Source: CAVOKN01 sp963696505 (lineage in GTDB: Bacteria; Pseudomonadota; Gammaproteobacteria; Burkholderiales; Rhodocyclaceae). Taken from it: a DNA stretch of 64,000 nucleotides. How positions within the stretch are numbered: position 1 is the stretch's first letter; each line of letters opens with the position of its first letter. A program made the position numbers and the translations under genes. The stretch covers positions 1 to 64,000 of the forward strand of contig CAVOKN010000005.1 of assembly GCA_963696505.1 (NCBI GenBank), read 5' to 3'. Below, in pieces: positions 33,706-41,142 of this stretch. The notes beneath the pieces are model-generated. The model searched no databases. It saw only the letters and a list, made by a program, of their open reading frames with translations, and was not told the origin of the DNA.

Positions 33706-33730
33706 CCCCTCTCCCTCGATGGGAGAGGGG
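33706..33730 (+). terminator. Hairpin after the CbbO-like gene
   Basis: Perfect 10-bp stem CCCCTCTCCC / GGGAGAGGGG with loop TCGAT, seven bases after the stop codon. No T-run, so it may be a repeat acting as an RNA end. Confidence 0.6.
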
Positions 33731-33760
33731 CAGGGGAGAGGGTGAGCGCCGGGAAAATTT

Positions 33761-33835
33761 CGTAGGTCAGGGTGCGCGAAGCGCTCCCTGACAACCCGGA
33801 GGTAGATGTCAGGCAGCTTCGCAGCCTGACCTACG
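33761..33835. repeat. CGTAGGTCAGG inverted repeat
   Basis: CGTAGGTCAG at 33761 and CTGACCTACG ending at 33835 bracket two nested hairpins (GTCAGGG..CCCTGAC and GTCAGGC..GCCTGAC). A dispersed element between the CbbO-like gene and the hemolysin III-like gene. Confidence 0.65.
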
Positions 33836-33915
33836 TGTTCCGCTGGGTGCCGCTCACCAATCGAACGTCGCCCAAGGCATTACACTCGCCCTTTCAACTC
33901 CTGCGACAGCGAGCC

Positions 33916-34533
33916 ATGTACTACGGGGAAAGATTCAACGGCTACAGCCACCTGATCGGCACACTGCTCGCTGTCGCCGGCGCCGTGGTCCTCATCGTGC
34001 TCGGCGCCCTCCAGGGAGATGTCTGGAAAATCGTCAGCTTCGCCATCTACGGCACAGGCTTGGTGCTGCTCTACGGCTTCTCCACTCTCTACCACAGCAC
34101 CCGCGGCCGGGCGAAGCGCCTGTTCCAGAAGCTCGACCACAACGCCATCTACCTGCTGATCGCCGCCAGCTACACCCCCTTTACCCTGGTCACGCTGCGC
34201 GGCCCCTGGGGCTGGTCGCTGTTCGGCATCGTGTGGGGGCTGGCGGCCGTCGGCATGCTGCAGGAAGTGATTCTCGGCCATCGTACCCGCAAACTGTCGC
34301 TGGCGATCTACGTGCTGATGGGTTGGGTCGCCCTGGTCGCCATCGTGCCCCTGATCGAAGCCCTGTCCCCGGCCGGTTTCGCCTGGCTCGCGGCGGGCGG
34401 CGTGATCTACACCGCCGGCATCGTGTTCTATCACTACGACGAACGCTTCACCCACTGGCACGGCATCTGGCATCTGTTCGTGCTCGGCGGCAGCGCGGCG
34501 CACTACGTCGCCATACTGTGCTACGTGGCTTGA
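33916..34533 (+). CDS. Hemolysin III / PAQR-type membrane protein
   Basis: 205 residues from ATG 33916 (MYYGERFNGYSHLIGTLLAV). Seven hydrophobic segments. The family's metal-site residues are present: the S-x-x-x-H of FSTLYHST, the D of KLDHNAIYLLIAASYTP and the terminal H-x-x-x-H in THWHGIWHLFVLGG. These are hydrolase-like integral membrane proteins; the haemolytic label is historical. An upstream in-frame extension is intergenic repeat and not protein. Confidence 0.88.
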   Translation: MYYGERFNGYSHLIGTLLAVAGAVVLIVLGALQGDVWKIVSFAIYGTGLVLLYGFSTLYHSTRGRAKRLFQKLDHNAIYLLIAASYTPFTLVTLRGPWGWSLFGIVWGLAAVGMLQEVILGHRTRKLSLAIYVLMGWVALVAIVPLIEALSPAGFAWLAAGGVIYTAGIVFYHYDERFTHWHGIWHLFVLGGSAAHYVAILCYVA

Positions 34534-34535
34534 GC

Positions 34536-34591
34536 GAATCGGTGCGCGGTGCGCACCGATTCGAGCACGGTGCGCACAGCGCACCCTACGG
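34536..34591. repeat. Paired REP-like palindromes between convergent genes
   Basis: Two palindromes: AATCGGTGCGC / GCGCACCGATT (34537-34561) and GGTGCGCACAGCGCACC with CCTACG at its edge (34569-34591). They lie between convergent stop codons and can serve as a bidirectional stop. Confidence 0.7.
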
Positions 34592-35857
34592 CTTCGGCGC
34601 GAGCTTCACCGTGATCGCTGCCGCCGCGAGGGCCCCGGCCAGCACGGCGATCGACGCCGTCGCGTTCGCCAGCCACTGCGGCGCGAGGAGCAGCAGCGCG
34701 CCCAATCCCAGCATCATGTAGCCGGAGACGAGCTTGAGCACCCGGCCTTCGAACTCGCTGAGCTTGCGGGCGCCGAGGGTGCGGGTGAAGGCGAGGACGA
34801 TCAGCGCCAGCGGCAAGACGTAGATCAGGTTGTAGAGGGCGAGCCAGCCGTAGTAGCCCATGCCCTCGACATGGTGCAGGGTCAGCGCCCGGGTGTAGAT
34901 CATGGGGAAGCCGGCGGTGCACAGCAGCTCGTAGGAATTGGCGACCAGCGCAAGCAATACGGTTCCGGCGAGCATGGGCGCGAGGCTGCCGGCGCCGGCG
35001 ACCTCGCGCATGCGGCGGAACAGGCCGGGCCTGGCGGCGTCGGGGATAGACAGGCTCGGTCCCTGGTGCAGGCGGAAGAAGTCCTTGGTGTTGAGCGTGC
35101 CGGCGATCAGGGCCAGCAGGCCGGCGGCGACGGTGGCGGCGCGCAGTTCTCCCGCCAGCAGAAAGACGTTGAGCCAGGCCGCCATGAAGGCGAAGTACAC
35201 CAGCCCCGAAAACAGCACGAACACGCCGCCGATGACCAGCATGCGGGCACGGCTGCGGGCATGCACCAGCACGCTGAGCAGGAACAGCAGCACGAAGAAG
35301 GCGCAGGGGTTGAAGGCGTCTACCGTCGCCACGACGAGGGTGAGGGCGGGCAGCGACCAGGCTTCGAGATCGACGCTGCCCAGCATGGGCAGCGATGCGC
35401 CGCTCGCCGGCGACTGACTTTTCCCCGGCGCTGCCGTGCCCGCGGCCATGCGTTCGCCGCGGCATTCCTCCAGCGCCGCGACCAGCGCCGTGCCGGTGGT
35501 GTCGTCCCGGTGGTAGCCGGTTTGTATGCGCCGGCAGAAGACGAAGGCGGGTACGGCGTTGGCCTCCTCACCGAGTTCGCGCGCCGCTGCGATGAAGAGA
35601 TCCACCTCGGCTTCGTCCCCATCGAGTTCGTGGCTTTCGACTGCGACCCAGGGCAGCCGCCGCGGCAGCGCTTCGACGAAGGGATGGGCCTCGCCGCAGT
35701 GGGGACAGCGGCGGCTCCAGAAAAAATGCAGGCGCACCACCGGGCTGCCGTCGGCGGCGCTGCCGAACCAGAAGGCATCCTCGGCGGGCTCGGCCGGCCG
35801 CGCGGCGAAGGCCGCCAGCAGGCCGAGCAGCAGTAGGATCGCGCGCAGTGCGTTCAT
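34586..35857 (-). CDS. Thioredoxin-fold plus DsbD/CcdA-like membrane protein
   Basis: 423 residues. Signal peptide, then a periplasmic thioredoxin-like domain with the redox motif CPHC (WSRRCPHCGEAHPFVEALP). After a Pro/Ser linker come six or more membrane helices of the CcdA/DsbD type, with the conserved Cys in DAFNPCAFFVLLFLL and the second in YELLCTAGFP. It probably carries reducing equivalents across the membrane to a periplasmic partner, a job relevant to Sox or cytochrome c proteins. Partner unknown. A CTGACTTT octamer falls in the linker. Confidence 0.78.
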   Translation of the reverse strand: MNALRAILLLLGLLAAFAARPAEPAEDAFWFGSAADGSPVVRLHFFWSRRCPHCGEAHPFVEALPRRLPWVAVESHELDGDEAEVDLFIAAARELGEEANAVPAFVFCRRIQTGYHRDDTTGTALVAALEECRGERMAAGTAAPGKSQSPASGASLPMLGSVDLEAWSLPALTLVVATVDAFNPCAFFVLLFLLSVLVHARSRARMLVIGGVFVLFSGLVYFAFMAAWLNVFLLAGELRAATVAAGLLALIAGTLNTKDFFRLHQGPSLSIPDAARPGLFRRMREVAGAGSLAPMLAGTVLLALVANSYELLCTAGFPMIYTRALTLHHVEGMGYYGWLALYNLIYVLPLALIVLAFTRTLGARKLSEFEGRVLKLVSGYMMLGLGALLLLAPQWLANATASIAVLAGALAAAAITVKLAPKP

Positions 35858-35871
35858 AGCAGCGCACCGGC

Positions 35872-36384
35872 TCAATCGAGACGCTCCGCTTCGAGCCAGG
35901 GGCCCAGTTCGAGCACGCTCTCGGCCACGTCCATGCATTCGCGGATGTGGCGCTCGCCGACGTACCACATGGCGCTGTAGCTCAACGCCGCCGACAGCGC
36001 CTGGCCGGCGACCGGCAGATACTTCGCCGCCTGCTTGGCGCCGACTCGGGCGCCGACGTTCTGCAAGGCGCGCAGCACCAGCTCGCTGGTGACGAGCTTG
36101 CCGATCATGGTGGCGCCGGCGCCGACCACCGACCGGTAGAGCAGCACGCGGGTGCGGGCGTCGAGCTTGTCGATCTGCTCCGGTGTGAGGCCGAACTCGC
36201 GGTTGATGCGCGTGATCAGGCGGATCAGCAGTCCGACGTCGGTGGCGATGTCGAAGCCCGGCAGCGGCACCAGTACCGCCCCCGCCGAGACCAGGGCGCG
36301 GCTCTGCACCAGCACGCGGGTGCGACGCGCCACGGCGGCGATCTGCGCGCGATTGGCGGGGATGAGGATGACTTCGGCTGACAT
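35872..36384 (-). CDS. DUF697-like membrane-associated protein
   Basis: 170 residues (MSAEVILIPANRAQIAAVAR start). Two hydrophobic helical stretches: ALVSAGAVLVPLPGFDIATD and YRSVVGAGATMIGKLVTSEL, the latter before a Gly/Ala-rich region ending in VAGQALSAALSYSAMWYVG. It resembles DUF697 proteins often linked to GTPases or stress responses. It lies just upstream of the DsbD-like gene and may be co-transcribed. Function unknown. Confidence 0.55.
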   Translation of the reverse strand: MSAEVILIPANRAQIAAVARRTRVLVQSRALVSAGAVLVPLPGFDIATDVGLLIRLITRINREFGLTPEQIDKLDARTRVLLYRSVVGAGATMIGKLVTSELVLRALQNVGARVGAKQAAKYLPVAGQALSAALSYSAMWYVGERHIRECMDVAESVLELGPWLEAERLD

Positions 36385-36429
36385 GGTCGTGCTCGGTTGC
36401 TCAGGGTCAAACTTACACCCGCTCGTGCC

Positions 36430-36466
36430 CCCACCCCAAGCCTCCCCTGCGGGCGGGGAGGGAGCA
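36430..36466. repeat. CCCCACCCC..CTCCC palindromic repeat
   Basis: CCTCCCC - TGCGGGC - GGGGAGG hairpin after a CCCCCACCCC lead, the same arrangement as at 30609-30645. It lies in the divergent gap before the DUF2249 gene. Confidence 0.55.
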
Positions 36467-36478
36467 GGGGGCCGGCGG

Positions 36479-36492
36479 GTGATCTGAGTCAA
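36479..36492 (+). promoter_or_regulatory. FNR/Dnr-type binding site candidate
   Basis: GTGATCTGAGTCAA matches TTGAT-N4-ATCAA at 8 of 10 fixed bases. It lies 59 bases before the DUF2249 start. DUF2249 and NnrS-like genes are commonly under Anr/Dnr/FNR control in denitrifiers. Confidence 0.5.
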
Positions 36493-36550
36493 GGTCGGCG
36501 GCGGCGCGCGCGCCGAGAATGCGGCACTTTTAACCCCCTGGAGTCCAGCG

Positions 36551-36808
36551 ATGTCCATCCCCCACCTGCACCTCTCCCCCGAGGCGATCTATCCCTTCGA
36601 TGCCCGCGGCATTGCCAAGCGCTTCCGCCACGCCGCCATCTTCGGCGCGCTGGACGCGCTGAGCGCCGGCGAGACAATGCGCTTCTTCAACGACCACGAT
36701 CCCCTGCCGCTGCTGGAACAGTTGGCAGCCCGCTACGGCGAAGGCGTGTCCGTCGAGTACCGGCGGCGCGAGCCCGGGGAGATCGTCATCGACTTCGTCA
36801 AGCGCTGA
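36551..36808 (+). CDS. DUF2249 (TusA-like) protein
   Basis: 85 residues. IYPFDARGIAKRFRHAAIFG, FFNDHDPLPLLEQLAARYG and PGEIVIDFVKR are the DUF2249 pattern, a small TusA-like fold found next to denitrification genes and Dnr regulators. The usual Asp-x-Arg near the start is kept (DARG). A role in NO or redox sensing is suspected in the family, not shown. The membrane protein gene follows 12 bases later. Confidence 0.85.
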   Translation: MSIPHLHLSPEAIYPFDARGIAKRFRHAAIFGALDALSAGETMRFFNDHDPLPLLEQLAARYGEGVSVEYRRREPGEIVIDFVKR

Positions 36809-36820
36809 CTCTTCCAGCCG

Positions 36821-37939
36821 ATGCTCCCCCTGCTGCTGACAGTGGCGCTGGCGGCCCTCGCGGGTGCGGCGCTGCTGTCGGGGCTGCCGGTGGCGGCGCC
36901 CGCCGCCTGGGCGCACCTCGCCTTTGCGCTCGGCGTGATGCCGCTGATCCTGGGAGCGATGGGGCACTTCGTTCCGGTGCTCACCCGCAGCGGCGCGCCG
37001 GCCGCGGCGATGCGCGCCGTGCCGCTGCTGGCACTGGCGGCGGGCGGCCTGGTGCTGGCCGGCTTCACCGTGCCGGGCTGGTACGAAGTCAGTGTCCAGA
37101 CAGCGGCGATTCTCGGCCTGGCTGCCGCGGCGAGCCAGGCGGCGTGGATCGTGCGGCGCGGCCGCGCAGCCTTGGGCAGCCCCCATCCGGGCGTGTATTG
37201 GTATCTCGCCGCCTGCCTGTGCCTGACTTTCGCATTGGCGGCGGCACTCGCCATCCCGTGGCTGCCGCGGCAGGCCCATGCCCTGCGGCTCTTCCACCTG
37301 CACCTCAACACGCTGGGCTTCGTCGGGCTCACCGCCATTGGTACCTTGCAGGTACTGCTTCCCACCGCCGCGGGGCAACCCGATCCCCGAGCGGCGGCGC
37401 GCCTGCGTATTGATCTTTCCCCGGCGGTGGGCGGAGCCCTGCTGATCGCGGCGGGCGCCGCCTGGTACGCGCCGCTGGCGGTGGCGGGCGCCTTGTTCTT
37501 CCTGTGGCCTCTGCTTCGCATGCTGCACGCATGGAGCGTCAACTTCCGTTGCGCAATCCTGCGCCGGCACGGTGCCGCGCCCTCGCTTGTGGTGGCGGCG
37601 GTCGGATTGACGGTGTTGGTGGCCCTCGGCATCGCCCATGCCATCGGGTTGGTCGAAGGCCGGGCGGCGATCGCCGGCTTCGTGCTCGCCTTCCTGTTGC
37701 CGCTGGTGAGCGGCGCCGCGTCGCAACTGCTGCCGGTGTGGCTGCGTCCTGGACCGAGAACGCCCTGGCACGATGCGCTGCGCATGCGCCTGGGATGGGC
37801 CGGAGCGGCGCGCGCGCTGCTGATGGTGGTGGGTGGAAGTCTGGTGGTTTTCGGCGAGCCCTGGGGTGCGGCGGTGTCCGGCCTCGGCGTAGCGCTGTTC
37901 GCGCTGGCCGTGGTCCGGGCGTTCGCAACCGCCCGCTGA
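36821..37939 (+). CDS. NnrS-like multi-pass membrane protein
   Basis: 372 residues, about twelve hydrophobic segments, very Ala/Leu rich. His residues at MGHFVPVLTRSG and LFHLHLNTLGFVGLTAIG sit in helices and could bind heme or metal, as in NnrS and related heme-copper-type membrane proteins of NO metabolism. It forms a unit with DUF2249 behind an FNR-like site. Exact family uncertain. Confidence 0.6.
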   Translation: MLPLLLTVALAALAGAALLSGLPVAAPAAWAHLAFALGVMPLILGAMGHFVPVLTRSGAPAAAMRAVPLLALAAGGLVLAGFTVPGWYEVSVQTAAILGLAAAASQAAWIVRRGRAALGSPHPGVYWYLAACLCLTFALAAALAIPWLPRQAHALRLFHLHLNTLGFVGLTAIGTLQVLLPTAAGQPDPRAAARLRIDLSPAVGGALLIAAGAAWYAPLAVAGALFFLWPLLRMLHAWSVNFRCAILRRHGAAPSLVVAAVGLTVLVALGIAHAIGLVEGRAAIAGFVLAFLLPLVSGAASQLLPVWLRPGPRTPWHDALRMRLGWAGAARALLMVVGGSLVVFGEPWGAAVSGLGVALFALAVVRAFATAR

Positions 37940-38302
37940 AATTAGAAGGGCGGCCGTAGCCGCCCTTCCTTCCCTGAGCACGTGCTTTGAATTCGGTGAG
38001 TCGATCGGCTCGTCGTCGCCCTCCGTGCCCCTCCGCACCGCGGGAAACCGATCGACCGGCGGCATCTTAGGCCGGGTGTCGCGATGCGGTTTGCGCCAGG
38101 TTAACCGTTCCGCATTAAAGAGGAGGGCGACCGGAGCCGCCCTCCACCCCCTGAGCAAGTGCAACAACTTATAGGGGGAAACCGCTGTCGCAACTCTATG
38201 CCGCAGGCCCGTCGCTGCATTGCGGCAGATCAACATGCGCGCGATTCCAGGGCCGGTTCCGCGGGCCATACCCTTGAAACTGTCATGGCAATGACAATCG
38301 TT
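37940..38302. repeat. Gene-free stretch with two related hairpin repeats
   Basis: Copy 1 at 37943-37986 and copy 2 at 38115-38163 share ATTA, a GGGCGRCCG-N-AGCCGCCC hairpin and CCCTGAGCA-N-GTGC. The first hairpin could end the NnrS-like transcript. Two similar units 170 bases apart, each followed by an AAACCG segment, could be duplicated small RNAs or a dispersed repeat. No protein gene is seen here. Confidence 0.5.
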
Positions 38303-38305
38303 CGC
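38287..38305 (+). promoter_or_regulatory. Fur-box-like sequence cut off by the IS66 element
   Basis: GGCAATGACAATCGTTCGC matches 13 of 19 bases of the classic Fur box. Before the insertion it would have lain at the -35 region of the copper-storage gene; it is now 2.3 kb away. Confidence 0.4.
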
Positions 38306-38314
38306 AATCGGTAA

Positions 38315-39766
38315 CTACTCGCGCCCCTGCGCGTAGATCTGTCCGGAGAGGGCCATCTGGATGGCGACGAGGGGGTTATAGCCGCGGTGGGCCATGGTCT
38401 GGAGGTAGCTGGAGATGCGGCAGTAGGCCTCGGCATATTCACGGGTACGGAAGCAGCCAGAGACCTTCTGCTTGACCTTGCTCATGCGCAGGTCGCGCTC
38501 GGCGCGGTTGTTGGTGAACGGCACGTGGGGGAGCTTGGCAAAGAGCAGGACAGCATCCTCATAGTCCTTGAATCGCTGCCAGAGGTTATGGGCGTCGGAT
38601 TTCGCCACCCGGCCGCGGCTGCCCTTGTTGCGCGGGGGTAGCGGCGGGAGCTGCTTGGCGCCCTGGGCGAGGATGGTGCGGTAGCGCTTGCGCAGGCGCT
38701 TGTACTCCACCTCGGTCAGATGCTTGCTCTCGCGTTCAGCCACCTTGGTACGCGTCTGCTTCAGCAGGCGCTTAAGGTTCTTCGCCCACGGGTAGCCGTT
38801 GGACTCGATGACGAAGGTGAGCTCGCGCAGCAGGTGGGCGCCACACAGGCCATGGCCGCAGTGGGTGTAGGACAGGTAGGAGGCCCAGCAGTCGTGGATG
38901 AGGCTGCCTCCATAGCGGGGGATGATGTTGATCGCCGTGATGGCTTCCAGTCCGCGCTTGGGGTGAAGGAATTTCAGGGTGATGTCCCCGCCCGAGCAAA
39001 CGTGGACCCAGTGGTTCTTGCGCTCGACCCGCAGGGAAGTCTCATCCACGTGCAGGGTGGGCTGGGCGAGGAGCTGGTCGATGGCGGTGCGCTCCCACTC
39101 GGCCAGGGCGTGATGCAGCTGCAGGACCCACTTGAGCAGGGTCGCTTCGGACACGATCTGCTCGATGAGGGTGGCCAGCGTGTGCTGCACCCGCTTCAGT
39201 GCCACCATCTGGGCGATCAGCAGGTGCAGGACGAAGGCCTTGATTCCGGTACCGTACTGCAGCGGGCCGGACAGATCCGCCGGGAAGCGGCCTTGGGTGA
39301 GCGCCTGGCAGCGGGGGCAGGACTTGAGCTCGGCGTTAACGTGGCTCACCACCTTCTCGAAGACGATGTCGATGCGGGTGCGCCGCTCGTGTGCCTGACA
39401 GGGCGTGTCGGTCAGATCGGTGCCACAGCGGGCACAGGTGGTGACGGGGGCGATGGCGACGGTCTCCACCGTGCGGGTGTGGCGGGCGCGCTCCAGGGGC
39501 GGCTCTGGGCCGTTGGACTGGCTGCCGGGCCGGGAGGCGGTGTCATCGTCCTTGGGGGTGCGCGAGGGGGGCACACTGGCGTTGCGGCTGTTCTTCGGCG
39601 TGCTCTTTTCCATGAACACCGCCATCAGCAGCTCGAATAGCATCAGCAGGGCCTGGATGAGGGCGCGGCCCTCGGCCGAGATCCGGCCCCTGGCGCACAG
39701 CGCCTCGAACTGGCCCTTGAGTCCTTCGAACTCAGTGCGCAGAGAAACCGTGTTGACGCTGGCCAC
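38315..39766 (-). CDS. IS66-family transposase (TnpC-type)
   Basis: 483 residues. An N-terminal helical/leucine-zipper-like region, a zinc-finger segment (CARCGTDLTD, then CPRCQAL) and the DDE domain: HVDETSLRVERKNHWVHV, LIHDCWASYLSY and the Glu in FTNNRAERDLRMSKVKQK. Complete, ending four bases inside the left inverted repeat. Single-ORF organisation matches the ISBst12-like branch. Confidence 0.93.
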   Translation of the reverse strand: MASVNTVSLRTEFEGLKGQFEALCARGRISAEGRALIQALLMLFELLMAVFMEKSTPKNSRNASVPPSRTPKDDDTASRPGSQSNGPEPPLERARHTRTVETVAIAPVTTCARCGTDLTDTPCQAHERRTRIDIVFEKVVSHVNAELKSCPRCQALTQGRFPADLSGPLQYGTGIKAFVLHLLIAQMVALKRVQHTLATLIEQIVSEATLLKWVLQLHHALAEWERTAIDQLLAQPTLHVDETSLRVERKNHWVHVCSGGDITLKFLHPKRGLEAITAINIIPRYGGSLIHDCWASYLSYTHCGHGLCGAHLLRELTFVIESNGYPWAKNLKRLLKQTRTKVAERESKHLTEVEYKRLRKRYRTILAQGAKQLPPLPPRNKGSRGRVAKSDAHNLWQRFKDYEDAVLLFAKLPHVPFTNNRAERDLRMSKVKQKVSGCFRTREYAEAYCRISSYLQTMAHRGYNPLVAIQMALSGQIYAQGRE

Positions 39767-39770
39767 CGCG

Positions 39771-40433
39771 TCAGGTGGCCTCGACGGCCATGAGCGCGGC
39801 CAGCACCGCCAGGCGCTCGGGCGCCGGCATGGCCCGGTAGCGTCGCGCCCAGCTCTCGGCCTTGCGCTTGATACGCTGCCGATCGGTGAAATTCTTGCCG
39901 GCGAAGCGTGCCCAGTGCACCCGGTCCGGGATGAAGTTCAGCCACAGCTTCTCGGTGCGCACGCCGGCCTGGTTCATGACCTGCAGCGCCAGGTGCTGCC
40001 AATCGCCGAGCTCTGCGTCGTAGAGGGCCGAGGGGTAGCCGGACAGGATCACCGCACAGGGCAGGCCCTTGAGCAGCGCCAGGAGCTCGCGATGGTCCTG
40101 CTCGGTGTACTCGAAGCGATAGCGCCGCCCCGAGCTGCGGGTCTGGTGCAGGTAGGGCGGGTCGCTGTAGACCAGCTCCCGGCCGGTGAACGGGAACGCC
40201 GCCAGAAAGCGGTGGGCACAGCCGTGGACCCTCTCCACCGGGTAGTCGCACTGCAAGCGCTCCAGCGCCCGCTCATTCAGATCGATGCCGATGTTGCGCA
40301 GCGCCGGCGCCTTGCGCTGCATGATCGCCCCGCCGCCCAGGTGGGTCTCGATGTAGGTGTCGTGGGGGGGCATCAGGGCAATGATCGGCTGGCACAAGCC
40401 CGAGGTCGCCTTGGAGCCGAAGTAGCTGCCCAT
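39771..40433 (-). CDS. DNA adenine methylase (Dam/MethyltransfD12 family)
   Basis: 220 residues. Motif I ETHLGGGAIMQ (the FxGGG SAM site), DLNERAL, and the catalytic motif SDPPYLHQT. It is a D12-class N6-adenine methyltransferase, somewhat shorter than E. coli Dam, so the target domain is reduced. It lies between the IS66 inverted repeats, upstream of the transposase on the same strand with a 4-base gap. It may mark the element or its ends and so tune transposition, as Dam does for IS10/IS50. Recognition sequence unknown. Confidence 0.85.
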   Translation of the reverse strand: MGSYFGSKATSGLCQPIIALMPPHDTYIETHLGGGAIMQRKAPALRNIGIDLNERALERLQCDYPVERVHGCAHRFLAAFPFTGRELVYSDPPYLHQTRSSGRRYRFEYTEQDHRELLALLKGLPCAVILSGYPSALYDAELGDWQHLALQVMNQAGVRTEKLWLNFIPDRVHWARFAGKNFTDRQRIKRKAESWARRYRAMPAPERLAVLAALMAVEAT

Positions 40434-40463
40434 CGCAGGGGGCCCGGTGAAGGTCTCGGACCA

Positions 40464-40492
40464 ACTCTAGGCGCTCGACGCTATGTTGTCAA
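40464..40492 (-). promoter_or_regulatory. Promoter for methylase and transposase
   Basis: On the minus strand TTGACA (40492-40487), a 17-base spacer and TAGAGT (40469-40464) form a good sigma-70 promoter inside the IS, 31 bases before the methylase start. The transposase is then the second gene of this transcript. Confidence 0.7.
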
Positions 40493-40634
40493 GCACGAAT
40501 TCCGGCAGCGCGAATTCCGGAAATTGGCTGCGCCGGTATCAGGAGGGGCTGCTGGGGGGCGAGTAGTTACCGCAATCGTTTGCCTTATCGACTATGATCG
40601 TCGCGCCGGCTTGCGGCGCGACAGGAGGAATTCG

Positions 40635-41072
40635 ATGGACAGACGGGAAGCACTGGGAGTAAGCCTCGCTGTGGCGGCGGTTGCCGTGGCGGGCGGCGCG
40701 AGCGCCGCCGGGGAACACGATCATCACCATCACGGCGGTGGCAAGTATCGCCCGCTGACGGCCAGTGCGGCCGAGTGCCTGCACGTCGGCGGGGAGTGCA
40801 TCAACCATTGCCTGGATCTGCTTGCCACCGGCGACAAGGAACTCGCCGCCTGCGCCAAGTCGGTGAACCAGATGCTTGCGGCATGCGACGCGCTGGTGCG
40901 CCTCGGTTCCCAGGAATCGAAGTACCTGCCGAAGATGGCGGCGCTGGCGGGTCAGATCTGCGAGGACTGCGAGAAGGAATGCCGCAAGCACGAGAAGAAG
41001 CACGCCCAGTGCAAGGCCTGTGCCGATGCCTGCGCCGCCTGCCTGAAGGAGTGCCGCAAGGTCGCGGCCTGA
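40635..41072 (+). CDS. Four-helix-bundle copper-storage protein (Csp1-like)
   Basis: 145 residues; CAGGAGG ribosome site. The twin-Arg start (MDRREALGVSLAVAAVAV) suggests Tat export. A His run (DHDHHHHGGG) is followed by a helical bundle with thirteen Cys (ECLHVGGECINHC, AAC, AAC, ICEDCEKECRKH, QCKACADACAACLKEC), as in Csp1, which stores Cu(I) on Cys lining the bundle. A TATGAT -10 box is at 40593-40598. The IS66 element sits immediately upstream and probably altered its control. Confidence 0.88.
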   Translation: MDRREALGVSLAVAAVAVAGGASAAGEHDHHHHGGGKYRPLTASAAECLHVGGECINHCLDLLATGDKELAACAKSVNQMLAACDALVRLGSQESKYLPKMAALAGQICEDCEKECRKHEKKHAQCKACADACAACLKECRKVAA

Positions 41073-41142
41073 AGGCCGCAGCAAGTCAGTGTCCGGGGAG
41101 CAGTGAGTTGGCCGCCCCACATTAATTTCTTGAGGAGAAGCC

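Larger units (their letters stand above)
38303..40578. mobile_element. IS66-family insertion with passenger methylase and 8-bp TSD
   Basis: The element is 38311-40570 (2,260 bp). Its ends are inverted: GTAACTACTCGCGCCCC at the left and, reading inward from the right, GTAACTACTCGCCCCCC (16 of 17 match), with the GTAA termini usual for IS66. The 8-bp target duplication CGCAATCG flanks it exactly (38303-38310 and 40571-40578). It holds one transposase gene and one adenine methylase gene, both on the minus strand; no tnpA or tnpB. The intact duplication and open frames show recent insertion. Confidence 0.93.
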
